A DNA stretch of 64,000 bases from positions 372,001-436,000 of the forward strand of contig NZ_FOOR01000001.1 in assembly GCF_900113255.1 (NCBI RefSeq), read 5' to 3'. Shown here piece by piece: positions 27,881 through 36,587 of this stretch. The notes below the pieces were generated by a model. The model saw only the letters and a list, made by a program, of their open reading frames with translations, made no database searches and had not been told where the DNA came from. Source of the DNA: Novosphingobium sp. CF614 (lineage in GTDB: Bacteria > Pseudomonadota > Alphaproteobacteria > Sphingomonadales > Sphingomonadaceae). Made by a program: the position numbers and the translations under genes. Position 1 is the stretch's first letter, and the number at the start of each line of letters is the position of its first letter.

Positions 27881-29107
27881 CTACACCTTGTCGCAGGCGA
27901 CGATGGCGCCGCGCAGTTCGTAGCCCTGGGTCTGCACGCTGAGCACCATGTCCGGCTTCCGCACCATCCGGATGCCCGGGACCCGCATCAGCCGGTCGAG
28001 GAACACGCGCGATTCGTGAAGCGCCACTTGCGAGCCCGGGCAGCGATGCGGCCCGTCGCCGAAGCTCATCCAGGAACCGGCGGCCTTCATGCGCTTGGGG
28101 CGATCGGGATCGAGCTGGTAGGGACATTCGCCGACCACGCTGGGGTCGGTATTCACCTCCCGCAAGTTGATGGCGAACACTTCGCCTTCGGTTACCGGCG
28201 TGCCGCTTACCGACGACGGAAGGTCGATGGTCGATTGCCGGTAGACGAAATTCGCCACTGGATCGAGCCGCAGGATTTCCTCCAGGATCGCGAACTGGTC
28301 CGCCTCGTCGCCCTCCAGGAAACGCTTCATGAGATCGGGGTGGTCGAACAGCTGCCAGGCGGCCAGGACGATGAACTCGCGCGTCGTCGAAACGCCCGCG
28401 CCGGCATAAGTCTGGCATTCGATAATCATGGCCTTCATGGAGTAGTTCTCCTTGACCATGTGCGACATGACGTCGTCCTTCGGCTCCTTGCGACGCGCCT
28501 CGGCGGCGGGGACGATATGATTGTAATAGAGATCCATCGTCAATTTCGCCCGCCGCTTCTCGTAAAGGCGCATGAGCAGCGGCTTGAGCAGCAACCGGGC
28601 GAACGGCGGCATGCGCAGGAAGAAGTTCGAATTCATCAGGTCACGGATGACCTGGGTCAGCTTCCGGTTATCGCTGTTGGTCAGGCCGACGATTTCCATC
28701 GCAACGTTGGAGGCAAGCTGCAGGCTCATCTCGTCAAGCACGCGCGAACCCTTGGCCTGCAGATCGGCGATCAGTTCGTCCATGGTGCGGTCCATCAGCG
28801 GACGATAGCGCGTGACCACCGCCTTGGGCGTGAAATAGGCCGCTACCGAAGCCCGGCGCTTGCGATGCCGTTCGCCGTCGAGAAAGAAGAACGATTCGTG
28901 ATCGGGATTGTCCACGTTGGGTGCTGCCACCCCGGGACGGCCCTGGTTGATGCCCACCGTGCGCAGGATCTCGCGCGCGAAGGCGAAATCGCGCGCGATC
29001 CTGGTGACCTTGAACGGCTTGAGCTTGCTGGTGATGAATTCCGCGGTTTTGCGATCGTCCCGGCCGATCTGGCCAGCTCCGTTCGATATCCTGACTTCTG
29101 CGTTCAT
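27881..29107 (-). CDS. Cytochrome P450 with non-canonical I-helix
   Basis: This is a 408-residue soluble bacterial P450. The haem-thiolate loop is FGDGPHRCPG (cysteine at about residue 356). The K-helix ExxR is in EEILRLDP. The I-helix oxygen-activation motif, usually AGxDTT or AGxETT, reads AGVSTT here, with serine replacing the acidic residue. The paralogue at 58230-59456 has the same AGVSTT and the same C-terminal GYELR..V.CDKV. No ferredoxin reductase is nearby; the 2Fe-2S ferredoxin at 32279 may serve it. Operator site 3 lies 200 bases upstream. Confidence 0.92.
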   Translation of the reverse strand: MNAEVRISNGAGQIGRDDRKTAEFITSKLKPFKVTRIARDFAFAREILRTVGINQGRPGVAAPNVDNPDHESFFFLDGERHRKRRASVAAYFTPKAVVTRYRPLMDRTMDELIADLQAKGSRVLDEMSLQLASNVAMEIVGLTNSDNRKLTQVIRDLMNSNFFLRMPPFARLLLKPLLMRLYEKRRAKLTMDLYYNHIVPAAEARRKEPKDDVMSHMVKENYSMKAMIIECQTYAGAGVSTTREFIVLAAWQLFDHPDLMKRFLEGDEADQFAILEEILRLDPVANFVYRQSTIDLPSSVSGTPVTEGEVFAINLREVNTDPSVVGECPYQLDPDRPKRMKAAGSWMSFGDGPHRCPGSQVALHESRVFLDRLMRVPGIRMVRKPDMVLSVQTQGYELRGAIVACDKV

Positions 29108-29305
29108 TTTCGTTCCACTCCCTCGACCATCGCGTTTCCTGCCGGACTCCGCATCGTCGCCTTGGGGAAGCGAGGGTATGCGCGTTCGACGGAGCCGCTA
29201 TTCGCGACCGGCAAATTCAGGATCATGCCGCTACCTTGCGACGAGCATCACGACTGCGATCCTGATTGTCCATCGTAGTTTGGATCGCCGTCGCCATCAA
29301 CTTAT

Positions 29306-29319
29306 ATTGTAACTGCTAT
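29306..29319 (-). promoter_or_regulatory. Island operator, site 3 (imperfect)
   Basis: The sequence ATTGT-AACT-GCTAT has one mismatch from the consensus ATAGY-N4-RCTAT. Read on the minus strand it includes TACAAT, a good -10 box (29306-29311), but I see no good -35 at the right distance. It lies 199 bases upstream of the P450 gene at 27881-29107. Confidence 0.55.
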
Positions 29320-29405
29320 GGAATTGCGCATTCCCCGGGACTCGCCATTTCGAGCCGATTCCTGCCGCCCGCGCCGTCCCCGGAACTGTCCGCCCGGCAC
29401 GTTAC

Positions 29406-29419
29406 ATAGTTTCTACTAT
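29406..29419 (+). promoter_or_regulatory. Island operator, site 4
   Basis: The sequence ATAGT-TTCT-ACTAT matches the consensus fully and contains TACTAT as a plus-strand -10 box. The -35 region is not canonical. It lies 100 bases upstream of the SnoaL2/CoA-transferase/SRPBCC operon. Confidence 0.65.
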
Positions 29420-29518
29420 TGCATCGAAAACCAGGCAGGCTAGGATACCCGGCAAGCGCACGATCACGGGGCGCAGGGACGGGCGTCAGGCGTCGGCCGA
29501 ACAGGAGAGGTGAGCGGG

Positions 29519-30442
29519 ATGGAAGAGCAATCGCTGAACGAAGAGGCTGTTACCCATGCCCGCCTCGCCGAGCGGGCCGCCGAGCTGAGCTGGAAGCACA
29601 TCTTCGCGGAATATACGCAGGACCCCGTCCAGATCGCCGCCACGCTGGCCACCGACGGGCCGATCGCCTGGACGCTGGCGCGCGAATCCGCCGCCGATGG
29701 CGGCGCCTATCGCTTCCTTGCCGGCACCACCGTCGATGAAGTGCGCGGCCAGTACGAAAACCTTCGCCAGGAACTGGAAATCCGCGGCTGGGAACCGCTG
29801 CTGGAAATCCGCTCCGGCTGGTACACGATGTGGTCCGGCGCCTCGAACATCAGGGTCGTGGCGAACGGATCGCAGCATAAGGGCCAGACCGTGGTCCTGT
29901 TTCCGATCGGACGTGACGGCATCCTGGGCGAACTGCAGATCGCAACCGTCGGCCGCCTGCCAGACGGCACCGCCCCGGCCGACGACGGACGCGTTCCGGA
30001 GCGCCGGCTGACCGCGCTTCACGAGCACGAAGCCCACCTCACCGCCTTGCGCGCGGGCGATGTCGACAGGATCGTGGCGGCCCACCGGGACGATGCCGCC
30101 GTCGCCATCCGCAGCTACCTTACCGACGAATCCAGCCTCCTGAACGTGGGCGGGACGCAGGCCATCCGCGATTACTACACCAGCCTGTTCGAACGCTTTC
30201 GCGTGATCGACCTGCAAGTGGTGAACCGCGCCGTCGACACCTGGTATCTCTTCGCCGAGCTGCACTGGATCGTCGAGGAGCGCGCGTCGGGCCGCCGGTG
30301 CGAGTTCTGCACCGCCGATCTCACTTCGATCGATGCCGATCGCAAGTACTGGGTACGCACTGGAGCGGGCACCGACCCCGTCGCGTGCAGGGGCCCCGCG
30401 TCCACCTCCACGCCGATCGGCGTGGAGGCCTTCGCCGGGTGA
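29519..30442 (+). CDS. Two-domain SnoaL/NTF2-like protein
   Basis: This 307-residue paralogue of 20721-21662 has the same two-half layout. The N-terminal half holds EVRGQYENLRQELEIRGWEPLLEIR. The C-terminal half holds LRAGDVDRIVAAHRDDAAVAI, IRDYYTSLFERFRVIDLQVVN and the ending RTGAGTDP. The ATG at 29519 follows AGGAG at 11 bases; a GTG at 29510 is too close to that site. Its stop overlaps the GTG start of the CoA-transferase, so the two are translationally coupled. The coupling suggests that it acts on the acid or its CoA thioester. Function unproven. Confidence 0.8.
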   Translation: MEEQSLNEEAVTHARLAERAAELSWKHIFAEYTQDPVQIAATLATDGPIAWTLARESAADGGAYRFLAGTTVDEVRGQYENLRQELEIRGWEPLLEIRSGWYTMWSGASNIRVVANGSQHKGQTVVLFPIGRDGILGELQIATVGRLPDGTAPADDGRVPERRLTALHEHEAHLTALRAGDVDRIVAAHRDDAAVAIRSYLTDESSLLNVGGTQAIRDYYTSLFERFRVIDLQVVNRAVDTWYLFAELHWIVEERASGRRCEFCTADLTSIDADRKYWVRTGAGTDPVACRGPASTSTPIGVEAFAG

Positions 30443-31791
30443 CAGACCCCAAATCCCCGGCGGCCGACAGCGGCGGCGTGCGCTTCCTCGACGACGTGCG
30501 GGTGCTGGAGATCGCCAGCCTCTCTCCTACCCAGCTCGGCATGCATCTCGCCGACCTCGGCGCCGAAGTCATCAAGATCGAGCCGCCCGAACGCGGCGAT
30601 GCCACCCGTCTGATCGGAACCCGGCCGGGATACACGGATTCGGGCCTTCATCGCCGCTGGAACCGAGGCAAGCGCAGCCTCGCGCTCGATACGCACAGTT
30701 CCGCCGGGCTTGACCTGCTGCGACGGCTGATCCCCACGATGGACGTCGTCATCGAAGGCCTGCGCCCGGGAACCCTCGCCAAGATGGGCCTGACCCGCGA
30801 GCTGCTGACTGAACTCAAGCCCAACCTGGTCACGGTCTCGCTGTCGGGCTACGGCCAGACGGGTCCATACCGCGACCTGCCGGGCCACGGCGTCGGCTTC
30901 GACGCCGTGGCCGGCCTCGCCGGTATCGAACAGGATGCGGACGGCCAGCCTTGCGTACCCTCGCGGCACGTCTATTTCGGAGCCTTGGTGGCGCCGCTGC
31001 TCGGCGCATCCGCGACGCTTGCCGCGCTATCATGGTGCCGCCGCACCGGGCAACCGGCGTTCCTCGACATCGCCCAGTCGGATGCCGCGGCTTTCGCCAA
31101 CTATGCCATGGAAGAAGCCGTCGCCGAACAGCGCGCGGCCGCGGCCGGGACGGTAGCCCCTCCACCTGCTTCGCCCGCGGCAGCGGGTGAACGCGCGCGC
31201 GGCTCCACCATGCAGGCCTATCGCACCCGCGACGGCAAAGTGCTGATGGTCATGGCGCTGGAACGCAAGTTCTTCCTGCGCCTGGCCGAGGCCACCGGCC
31301 GCCCCGACCTGGCCGTGCATGCGGAGGGGAGCGGCCATGTCGTGCGCGGATCGCCGGAGATCGACGCGGCACTGATCGCGGCGATCGCCACCAGGGACAT
31401 GGCCGATTGGATGGAAATCTTCGCCCGCGCCGACGTGCCGGTCGTTCCGGTCAACGAAGGCGCGGCAGTGGCGGACGATCCGCAGATGCTGGCCCGGATC
31501 GAATGGATCGAAGCCGATCAGGGCACCGTCACCATGAAAAGCCCCGTGCGTAGCGATCCGGCCATCGCGGCTCCCGCTCCGGCCCCGACGCTCGGCCAGG
31601 ACACGGCGGAAGTGCTTGGCGCGATCAAGCTCGACCCCGCCGACCTGGATCGACTCGCCGCCGAGGGGATCATCCACATCGATGGCCCGGCCGGATCGCC
31701 ATGCCGGACATCTTCACCGGCAGCGGATCTGGCCGGACCTATTCAAGCCACCCCTGACAGCAACCGAAGGAGAGAGCGATGGCCATCATGA
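30439..31791 (+). CDS. Class III CoA-transferase (CaiB/BaiF family)
   Basis: This is a 450-residue family III CoA-transferase. Landmarks are VLEIASLSPTQLGMHLADLGAEVIKIEPP (about residues 22-52), VVIEGLRPGTLAKMGL and VSLSGYGQTGPY. The GTG start at 30439 overlaps the preceding stop. At the position of the catalytic aspartate of formyl-CoA transferase I read HVYFGALVAP, with no aspartate, so activity needs checking. The last 20 residues are low quality and overlap the next gene by 13 bases. It is the second gene of a three-gene operon. Confidence 0.87.
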   Translation: MTDPKSPAADSGGVRFLDDVRVLEIASLSPTQLGMHLADLGAEVIKIEPPERGDATRLIGTRPGYTDSGLHRRWNRGKRSLALDTHSSAGLDLLRRLIPTMDVVIEGLRPGTLAKMGLTRELLTELKPNLVTVSLSGYGQTGPYRDLPGHGVGFDAVAGLAGIEQDADGQPCVPSRHVYFGALVAPLLGASATLAALSWCRRTGQPAFLDIAQSDAAAFANYAMEEAVAEQRAAAAGTVAPPPASPAAAGERARGSTMQAYRTRDGKVLMVMALERKFFLRLAEATGRPDLAVHAEGSGHVVRGSPEIDAALIAAIATRDMADWMEIFARADVPVVPVNEGAAVADDPQMLARIEWIEADQGTVTMKSPVRSDPAIAAPAPAPTLGQDTAEVLGAIKLDPADLDRLAAEGIIHIDGPAGSPCRTSSPAADLAGPIQATPDSNRRRERWPS

Positions 31792-32207
31792 AGACCCGCG
31801 CGGAAACGACCATCAGCAGGCCCGCCAGCGAGATCTGGGCCCGCATCGGCAATTTCGCCGACATCAGCTGGATTCCGGGCACCGAGCCGCACAACTGCCG
31901 GATGGACGGCAACATTCGCACCGTCACCAAGGACGCCTGGGACTTCAACCTGGTGCAGCGGCTGATCGAGCATGACGACACGCGCCACACCTACAGCTAC
32001 GACCTTCCGCACGATGTGAGTTTCGAGGCGCTGGCCGGCCCCGGCAAGATCGCCAAGGTGCTCAACGGCACGCTCAAAGTCACGGAGACGGGCCCGTCGC
32101 AATCGACCGTGACCTGGGATCTGGAAACCGAGGATTTCATCTTCAAGGGCGCTTCGGTCGAATACCAGCACGCGCTCGATACGCTGAAGGCCGACATGGA
32201 GGGCTAA
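31779..32207 (+). CDS. SRPBCC (polyketide-cyclase/START-like) family protein
   Basis: This is a 142-residue helix-grip protein. The N-terminal strand TRAETTISRPASEIWARIGNFADISWIPG is typical of the SRPBCC superfamily, as is the C-terminal helix ASVEYQHALDTLKADMEG. These proteins bind hydrophobic ligands and may cyclise or isomerise them. The start lies inside the end of the CoA-transferase gene, preceded by a GGAGAGAGCG stretch. It closes the operon and is followed by a strong hairpin. Confidence 0.85.
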   Translation: MAIMKTRAETTISRPASEIWARIGNFADISWIPGTEPHNCRMDGNIRTVTKDAWDFNLVQRLIEHDDTRHTYSYDLPHDVSFEALAGPGKIAKVLNGTLKVTETGPSQSTVTWDLETEDFIFKGASVEYQHALDTLKADMEG

Positions 32208-32233
32208 AATTATTGGGAAGGCTGAAATTGCTG

Positions 32234-32258
32234 GCCCCTTCGCTCGGAGCGAAGGGGC
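32234..32258. terminator. Bidirectional terminator-like hairpin
   Basis: A perfect 12-base inverted repeat (GCCCCTTCGCTC and its complement around one base) lies between the convergent SRPBCC and ferredoxin genes. There is no long T-tract on either side, so it may act as a transcript-end stabiliser as much as an intrinsic terminator. Confidence 0.6.
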
Positions 32259-32278
32259 GGGCCCGGGGAAGGCGAAAA

Positions 32279-32596
32279 CTATGCCCCGGGGACGCGCAGG
32301 ACGAGGCCGTCGAGATCCTCGGTGACCTTGATCTGGCAGGACAGGCGGCTTTCGGACCGGACGTCTTCCGAGAAATCCATGGTGGCGATTTCGATGTCGG
32401 TCGGCGGGCCGACGCGATCACGCCACATGGCATCGACGTGAACGTGGCAGGTGCCGCAAATGCAGGCGCCGCCGCAATCGGCGGCAATGCCCGCGATTCC
32501 GACATTCCTGGCCGCCTCCATCACGCTGATGCCGACATCGGCATCGACCACCCGCCCATGCTCCTGCCCCGCTTCGATAAATGTAATCTTTGGCAT
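32279..32596 (-). CDS. 2Fe-2S ferredoxin (P450-type)
   Basis: This is a 105-residue adrenodoxin/putidaredoxin-like ferredoxin. The cluster ligands are in CGGACICGTCHV (about residues 41-52) and the fourth cysteine in RLSCQIKV (about residue 86). Such ferredoxins pass electrons from an FAD reductase to class I bacterial P450s. It lies downstream of the P450 gene at 33067 on the same strand, but 470 bases of repeat DNA intervene. No reductase gene is present in the window. Confidence 0.95.
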   Translation of the reverse strand: MPKITFIEAGQEHGRVVDADVGISVMEAARNVGIAGIAADCGGACICGTCHVHVDAMWRDRVGPPTDIEIATMDFSEDVRSESRLSCQIKVTEDLDGLVLRVPGA

Positions 32597-32734
32597 TGCC
32601 TCTCAATTCCTTGCGTTTGACCGGCGCGTCTCGACGGCAACCGGCGACGGATCGCGTGATATCATCAGCCCGCACAGGCCCTGCCCCGCCCCCCGGATGA
32701 AGGGCGCGGCGACATCTTCAAAACCGCGCGTCAT

Positions 32735-32906
32735 GCCAAACCTCATTGACCGGAACTCTTGTCCTCCTTCCTTTCGTCGTTGCGAACCGCCGAAGGCGAT
32801 GTGGCAATTCAGGGCGTTTTGGTGCCGCCCTGGATTGCTTCGACGGTTTCGCCGTCTCGCAACGACGAAGGGAGAAGAGGAACCTCGGTCCGAGAGATCT
32901 GGTATT
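32735..32906. repeat. Dispersed palindromic intergenic repeat, copy C
   Basis: This long imperfect palindrome of about 170 bases is the largest copy of the family seen at 188 and 7071. Its core has the CGTCGTTGCGA...TCGCAACGACG arrangement with CAATTCAGGGCG and CGCCCTGGATTG-like inner arms around a short loop. The wider CGTCATTGCGAG-type palindrome is widespread in alphaproteobacteria. The outer ends are GCCAAACCTC and GATCTGGTAT. Confidence 0.7.
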
Positions 32907-32913
32907 GCGAAAT

Positions 32914-33073
32914 CTGATATCATACCAACGGTCTTAACTTCTGGTCTCTCTTCGTCATCCCCGCGAAAGCGGGGTTCCATCTCCCGGCCTTGCGTCAGGC
33001 CGGTCGCTCGAGAGATGGGTTCCAGCCTACGCGGGAATGACGAGCGATTCCTTTGAGCCGTTGATATCAGATA
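32914..33073. repeat. Second, unrelated palindromic element abutting copy C
   Basis: The inner arms TCGTCATCCCCGCGAAAGCG (32952-32983) and, reversed, TCGTCATTCCCGCGTAGGCT (33009-33043) flank a small GGCC hairpin. The outer arms TCTGATATCA..AACGG and CCGTTGATATCAGA make a larger inverted repeat. Its right end contains the stop codon of the P450 gene at 33067. The inner motif belongs to the well-known CGTCATTCCCGCGAAAGCGGG class of bacterial intergenic repeats. Confidence 0.7.
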
Positions 33074-34281
33074 TGAGCGGGCAGGGTTTCCCATCCCCGC
33101 ACGGTCGCGGTCGAGGACATCTCCGCCCTGTCCATGTCGACTTCCCAGTCCGGGAAGCGCTTGAGCACTTCCTCCAGCGCGATACGCCCTTCGACCCGCG
33201 CCAGCGCATTGCCAAGGCAATTGTGGAAGCCGTAACCGAACGTCAGATGGGGGTGCCGCGCGCGGTGAATGTTGAACGTGTCGCCATCGACGAACTTCTG
33301 CTCGTCGCGATTGGCCGAAGCGACCAGCGACAGGACGATGCTGTTGGCGGGCACTTTCACACCGTGGAATTCCACTTCGCGCGCCGCAGTGCGGCCGATG
33401 TACGGCCCCGGCGATTCGTAGCGCAGGACTTCCTCGATCGCATCGGGAATCAGGCTCATGTCCTCGCGAATCGCACGCCGCTGATCCGGATGTTCGGACA
33501 ACAGCTTGCCGGTCCAGCCGATCAGGCGATTGGTGGTTTCATTGCCGGCGCCGAACAACAGCGCGACCATGGTGAGGATCTCGGCACGGGTCAGCGTCCG
33601 GGTCACGCCGTTGGCGTCTTCGAACTCCGCCCGGATCAGGTCGGACATCAAATCGTCGGTCGGGTTCTTGATACGCGCGTCGACAAAATCCGCATAGGCT
33701 TCGCCGGTCATGCCCTTGCCCGATTCGGCAAGCGGCTGGCCCGGCTCGGTCCGCATATTGTCGTCGACCACGCGCTGCGCTTCCTTGAGGTGTTCCTCTG
33801 GAATGCCCAGCAGCATGCCGATCACCCGCATCGGCATTTCCGTACCGAGGTGCACGATGAAATCAAACTCCTTGCCACCGACCAGCGGATCCAGCGCCTG
33901 GGCACAGAAATCGCGGATTTCCGTTTCGAGCGCGCCCATCCGCTTCGGCGTGAAGATACGCGACAGCAGCCGGCGATGGATCGTGTGAAGCGGCGGATCC
34001 TCATAGATGAACATGCCCGAGGGCGCGCTCGCCTGCTGCTTCATGAACTCCAGCACGCCGCCTTTCGATGAAATGAAGTCATCCCGATTTCCCAGAACGC
34101 TTACACAATCATCGTAGTGGCTCAAGGCGTAAAAATCGAACTCCTCGTTATGATATACTGGCGATTCTTCCCGCAGACGGCGGAAAACCGGATAAGGGTT
34201 CGAAAAATAGGTGACATTATAAGGATCCCAATGAACGGGCTTCTGCTTCACTTCATCATCCGTGAAAATAGCTTCTGCCAT
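33067..34281 (-). CDS. Cytochrome P450 (canonical)
   Basis: This is a 404-residue class I bacterial P450. The I-helix LLFGAGNETTNR is at about residue 241, the K-helix ExxR is in IEEVLRYESP, and the haem loop is FGYGFHNCLG (cysteine at about residue 352). The substrate-access region PPLHTIHRRLLSRIFTPKRM is typical of the family. The ATG at 34281 follows AGGAGAC. It is more distant from the P450 pair at 27881 and 58230. The 2Fe-2S ferredoxin downstream at 32279 is the likely electron donor. The stop codon lies inside a palindromic repeat. Confidence 0.94.
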   Translation of the reverse strand: MAEAIFTDDEVKQKPVHWDPYNVTYFSNPYPVFRRLREESPVYHNEEFDFYALSHYDDCVSVLGNRDDFISSKGGVLEFMKQQASAPSGMFIYEDPPLHTIHRRLLSRIFTPKRMGALETEIRDFCAQALDPLVGGKEFDFIVHLGTEMPMRVIGMLLGIPEEHLKEAQRVVDDNMRTEPGQPLAESGKGMTGEAYADFVDARIKNPTDDLMSDLIRAEFEDANGVTRTLTRAEILTMVALLFGAGNETTNRLIGWTGKLLSEHPDQRRAIREDMSLIPDAIEEVLRYESPGPYIGRTAAREVEFHGVKVPANSIVLSLVASANRDEQKFVDGDTFNIHRARHPHLTFGYGFHNCLGNALARVEGRIALEEVLKRFPDWEVDMDRAEMSSTATVRGWETLPAHI

Positions 34282-34501
34282 TTTCTGTCTCCTATTTCGT
34301 TGGAACTCGCCAAATATACGTTCATAATTCACGCTGCGTGCGAATGAAGGCCCCACACCGTTTCACCGCGATCTCCGGCTTGCGCGCCATGCGCCGCCCG
34401 CGAACACGCGCCTCTCCGAATCTGACACTCGACCGTCATATGCATCTCGAATACCATAAATGAGCGAATATCAACAGACAAGTGACGTTCGCCCTGCGAT
34501 T

Positions 34502-35254
34502 TCAGATTTGCGCCATGCCGCCATCCACTTGCAGATCGACGCCGGTGATGTAGCTCGATTCGTCCGATGTCAGGAAGAAGGCCGCGTTGGCGAGTTCTTC
34601 GGGAGTGCCCATCCGCTTCAGCGGCGTTAACGCCAAAGCGGCTTCGCGCGCCGCGTTGGCGATCGTCTGGGTGGCGAACTGGCCATCGAAAATCGGCGTG
34701 TCGGTGGAACCCGGGCTCAGCGCGTTCACCCGAATCCCCCTGGCGCTGAGATCCGGCACCAGGGCGCGGATCAGCCCGCGAGCGCCGGCCTTGCTGGCCG
34801 AATAGATACCCAGCGACGTAACGCTTTTCGAGATGCCGACGATCGAGGTGTTGACCAGGATCGAACCGCCCCGCGTCATCAGGGGCAAGGCCTTCTGGAT
34901 GGTGAAGACCACGCCCTTCAGGTTGACGCCCATGATCCGGTCGTAATGCTCTTCGGTGATCGCATCGATCCGCACATGCTCCACCGCGCCGGCATTGGCG
35001 AAGACGATGTCGACCACGCCCTTTTCGGCCCGGACGGTCTCGTAGAGCCGATCGAGGTCCGCAAGGTTCGCGACATCGCCCTGGACGGGCGTGACGTTGC
35101 GGCCGATCTCGTCCCGCGCCTTGTCGAGTTCCGCCTGCCGGCGACCAGTGATGAAGACATGGGCGTCTTCATCGACGAATCGCTTGGCCGTCGCCAGGCC
35201 GATTCCGGTCGACCCACCGGTGATGACGGCCACTTTTCCATCCAGCTTCGACAC
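34502..35254 (-). CDS. Short-chain dehydrogenase/reductase
   Basis: This 250-residue classical SDR has TGGSTGIGLA, FANAGA for the NNAG element, serine in NTSIVGIS, and YSASK (about residue 158). ITGRRQ after strand two, with arginines, suggests NADP preference. The start is a GTG after GGGAGAGG. It is the last gene of the operon that begins with the dienelactone hydrolase gene at 39542. Confidence 0.9.
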   Translation of the reverse strand: MSKLDGKVAVITGGSTGIGLATAKRFVDEDAHVFITGRRQAELDKARDEIGRNVTPVQGDVANLADLDRLYETVRAEKGVVDIVFANAGAVEHVRIDAITEEHYDRIMGVNLKGVVFTIQKALPLMTRGGSILVNTSIVGISKSVTSLGIYSASKAGARGLIRALVPDLSARGIRVNALSPGSTDTPIFDGQFATQTIANAAREAALALTPLKRMGTPEELANAAFFLTSDESSYITGVDLQVDGGMAQI

Positions 35255-35325
35255 TTTCTTCCTCTCCCGATGTCCGGCCTTTGTGGGTGCCTTAGGGGTG
35301 CCTTGTACCTACTTCGTGACCGTCT

Positions 35326-36585
35326 CTACTCCAGCTCAGCCAGCACTTCCTCGGTATGCTCGCCGACCAGCGGGGCGCGCCTGATCGCCTGCGGGATCGC
35401 CTCTCCGGCGAAAGGCAGGCCCGGATAGGTGAACGACCGGCCCAGCTCGGGATGCTCGACTTCGACCGGATAGCCTCGGAAGCGGAAATGCGCATCCGCC
35501 AGGGCCTCGTCCGGTGCATAGACCGCGCCGCAGGCGATGCCCCGCTGCTGGGCCTGGACGAAGAATTCGGGCGTCGTCAGCTGGGAAGCGATCAGGTACA
35601 GCGCCTCGCGCCCGGCGCGGTAGATTTCCGTCGCCTCGACATCCTGGCCCAGCACCTTCAACGAAACACCGCCGCGATCGATCCCCATCTGCAGGAAGAA
35701 CGCCTCGGGGAATTGGTCCTCCAGCCCCAGTTCCCGCAGCCAGTCCAGCACCGCCTGGTAATTGCCGGCGGTGGTCAGGCCCAGCGGGTTGCTGGCATAG
35801 CCGCCGTCGCCGGTCATGGTCTGGATGCCCATGGTGTTGTGCTCGCTGGCATGACGGCCGGTCTGGCGCTGGTTGGTCGCGCGCCGATAGAGGAAATCGA
35901 CCGAACTGACCTCCGTCGTGACATTGGTGGCGGCCAGCATGCTGACGTCGACATGCTGGCCAATGCCGGAGACATCGCGGTGAACCACCGCGGTGAGAGC
36001 GCCCATGACGGCAAAGGCGCTGGCCGTGTGCTGGGCATGGCCGCCGCTGGGGCGCACGGGAGGCAGGCTGTGATCGTCATAGCCGCAGTTCCATACGAGG
36101 CCGCCGGCGGCCAATATGGTAAGATCGGTGGTCGGCTCGTGCAGCTCCGGGCAGCGCCTTCCGTTCGGCGTGACCGATACCCACACTAGTCCCGGCAGAT
36201 CGGCGCGGATCTGGGTATGATCGATGCCCAGCGCATCCAGCACGCCCGGATCCTCGCCTTCGAGCACGATGTCGGCGCTTCCGGCCAGGCGCCGGAAGTC
36301 CGCGCGGCCTGCTTCGGTGGCAAGATCGAGTACGACGCTACGCTTGGAGGTATTGTAGTTCCACCACCACAGGCAGCGATCGGGATCCGCCTTGTCGTCG
36401 ACGAAGGGCCCATACCCGCGCGAGGCGTGTCCGCCCGGCGCTTCCACCACGATCACGTCGGCGCCCAGATCGCCCATCAGCTTGCCGGCATAGGCGGCAC
36501 GGTCGCTGGCGAGTTCGACGACCCTGAGACCGCCAAGCAGCGCGGGCATCGCCGCGCCGGTCTTCGTCTGTGTTGCATCGGCCAT
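35326..36585 (-). CDS. Class III CoA-transferase subunit lacking the usual aspartate
   Basis: This 419-residue CaiB/BaiF-family protein has LRVVELASDRAAYAGKLMGDLGADVIVVEAPGG (about residues 20-52), SKRSVVLDL, and the central VRPSGGHAQHTASAFAVMGAL. Where formyl-CoA transferase has its catalytic aspartate I read glycine/histidine (SGGHAQH). It lies two bases after another CoA-transferase gene (36588), whose product keeps the aspartate. The pair may form a heterodimer, as known for BbsEF-type enzymes. It belongs to the operon 39542 to 34502. Confidence 0.87.
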   Translation of the reverse strand: MADATQTKTGAAMPALLGGLRVVELASDRAAYAGKLMGDLGADVIVVEAPGGHASRGYGPFVDDKADPDRCLWWWNYNTSKRSVVLDLATEAGRADFRRLAGSADIVLEGEDPGVLDALGIDHTQIRADLPGLVWVSVTPNGRRCPELHEPTTDLTILAAGGLVWNCGYDDHSLPPVRPSGGHAQHTASAFAVMGALTAVVHRDVSGIGQHVDVSMLAATNVTTEVSSVDFLYRRATNQRQTGRHASEHNTMGIQTMTGDGGYASNPLGLTTAGNYQAVLDWLRELGLEDQFPEAFFLQMGIDRGGVSLKVLGQDVEATEIYRAGREALYLIASQLTTPEFFVQAQQRGIACGAVYAPDEALADAHFRFRGYPVEVEHPELGRSFTYPGLPFAGEAIPQAIRRAPLVGEHTEEVLAELE

Positions 36586-36587
36586 GG

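Larger units (their letters stand above)
29108..29518. other. Divergent regulatory region between P450 and SnoaL2 genes
   Basis: This 411-base gap has no supported gene. It contains two copies of the island operator, at 29306-29319 and 29406-29419, 100 bases apart. That is one for each divergent transcription unit. Confidence 0.6.

Noticed and set aside
32735..33073. Repeats considered as a CRISPR array
   Set aside because: They are single imperfect palindromes, not regularly spaced direct repeats, and no cas genes are present.
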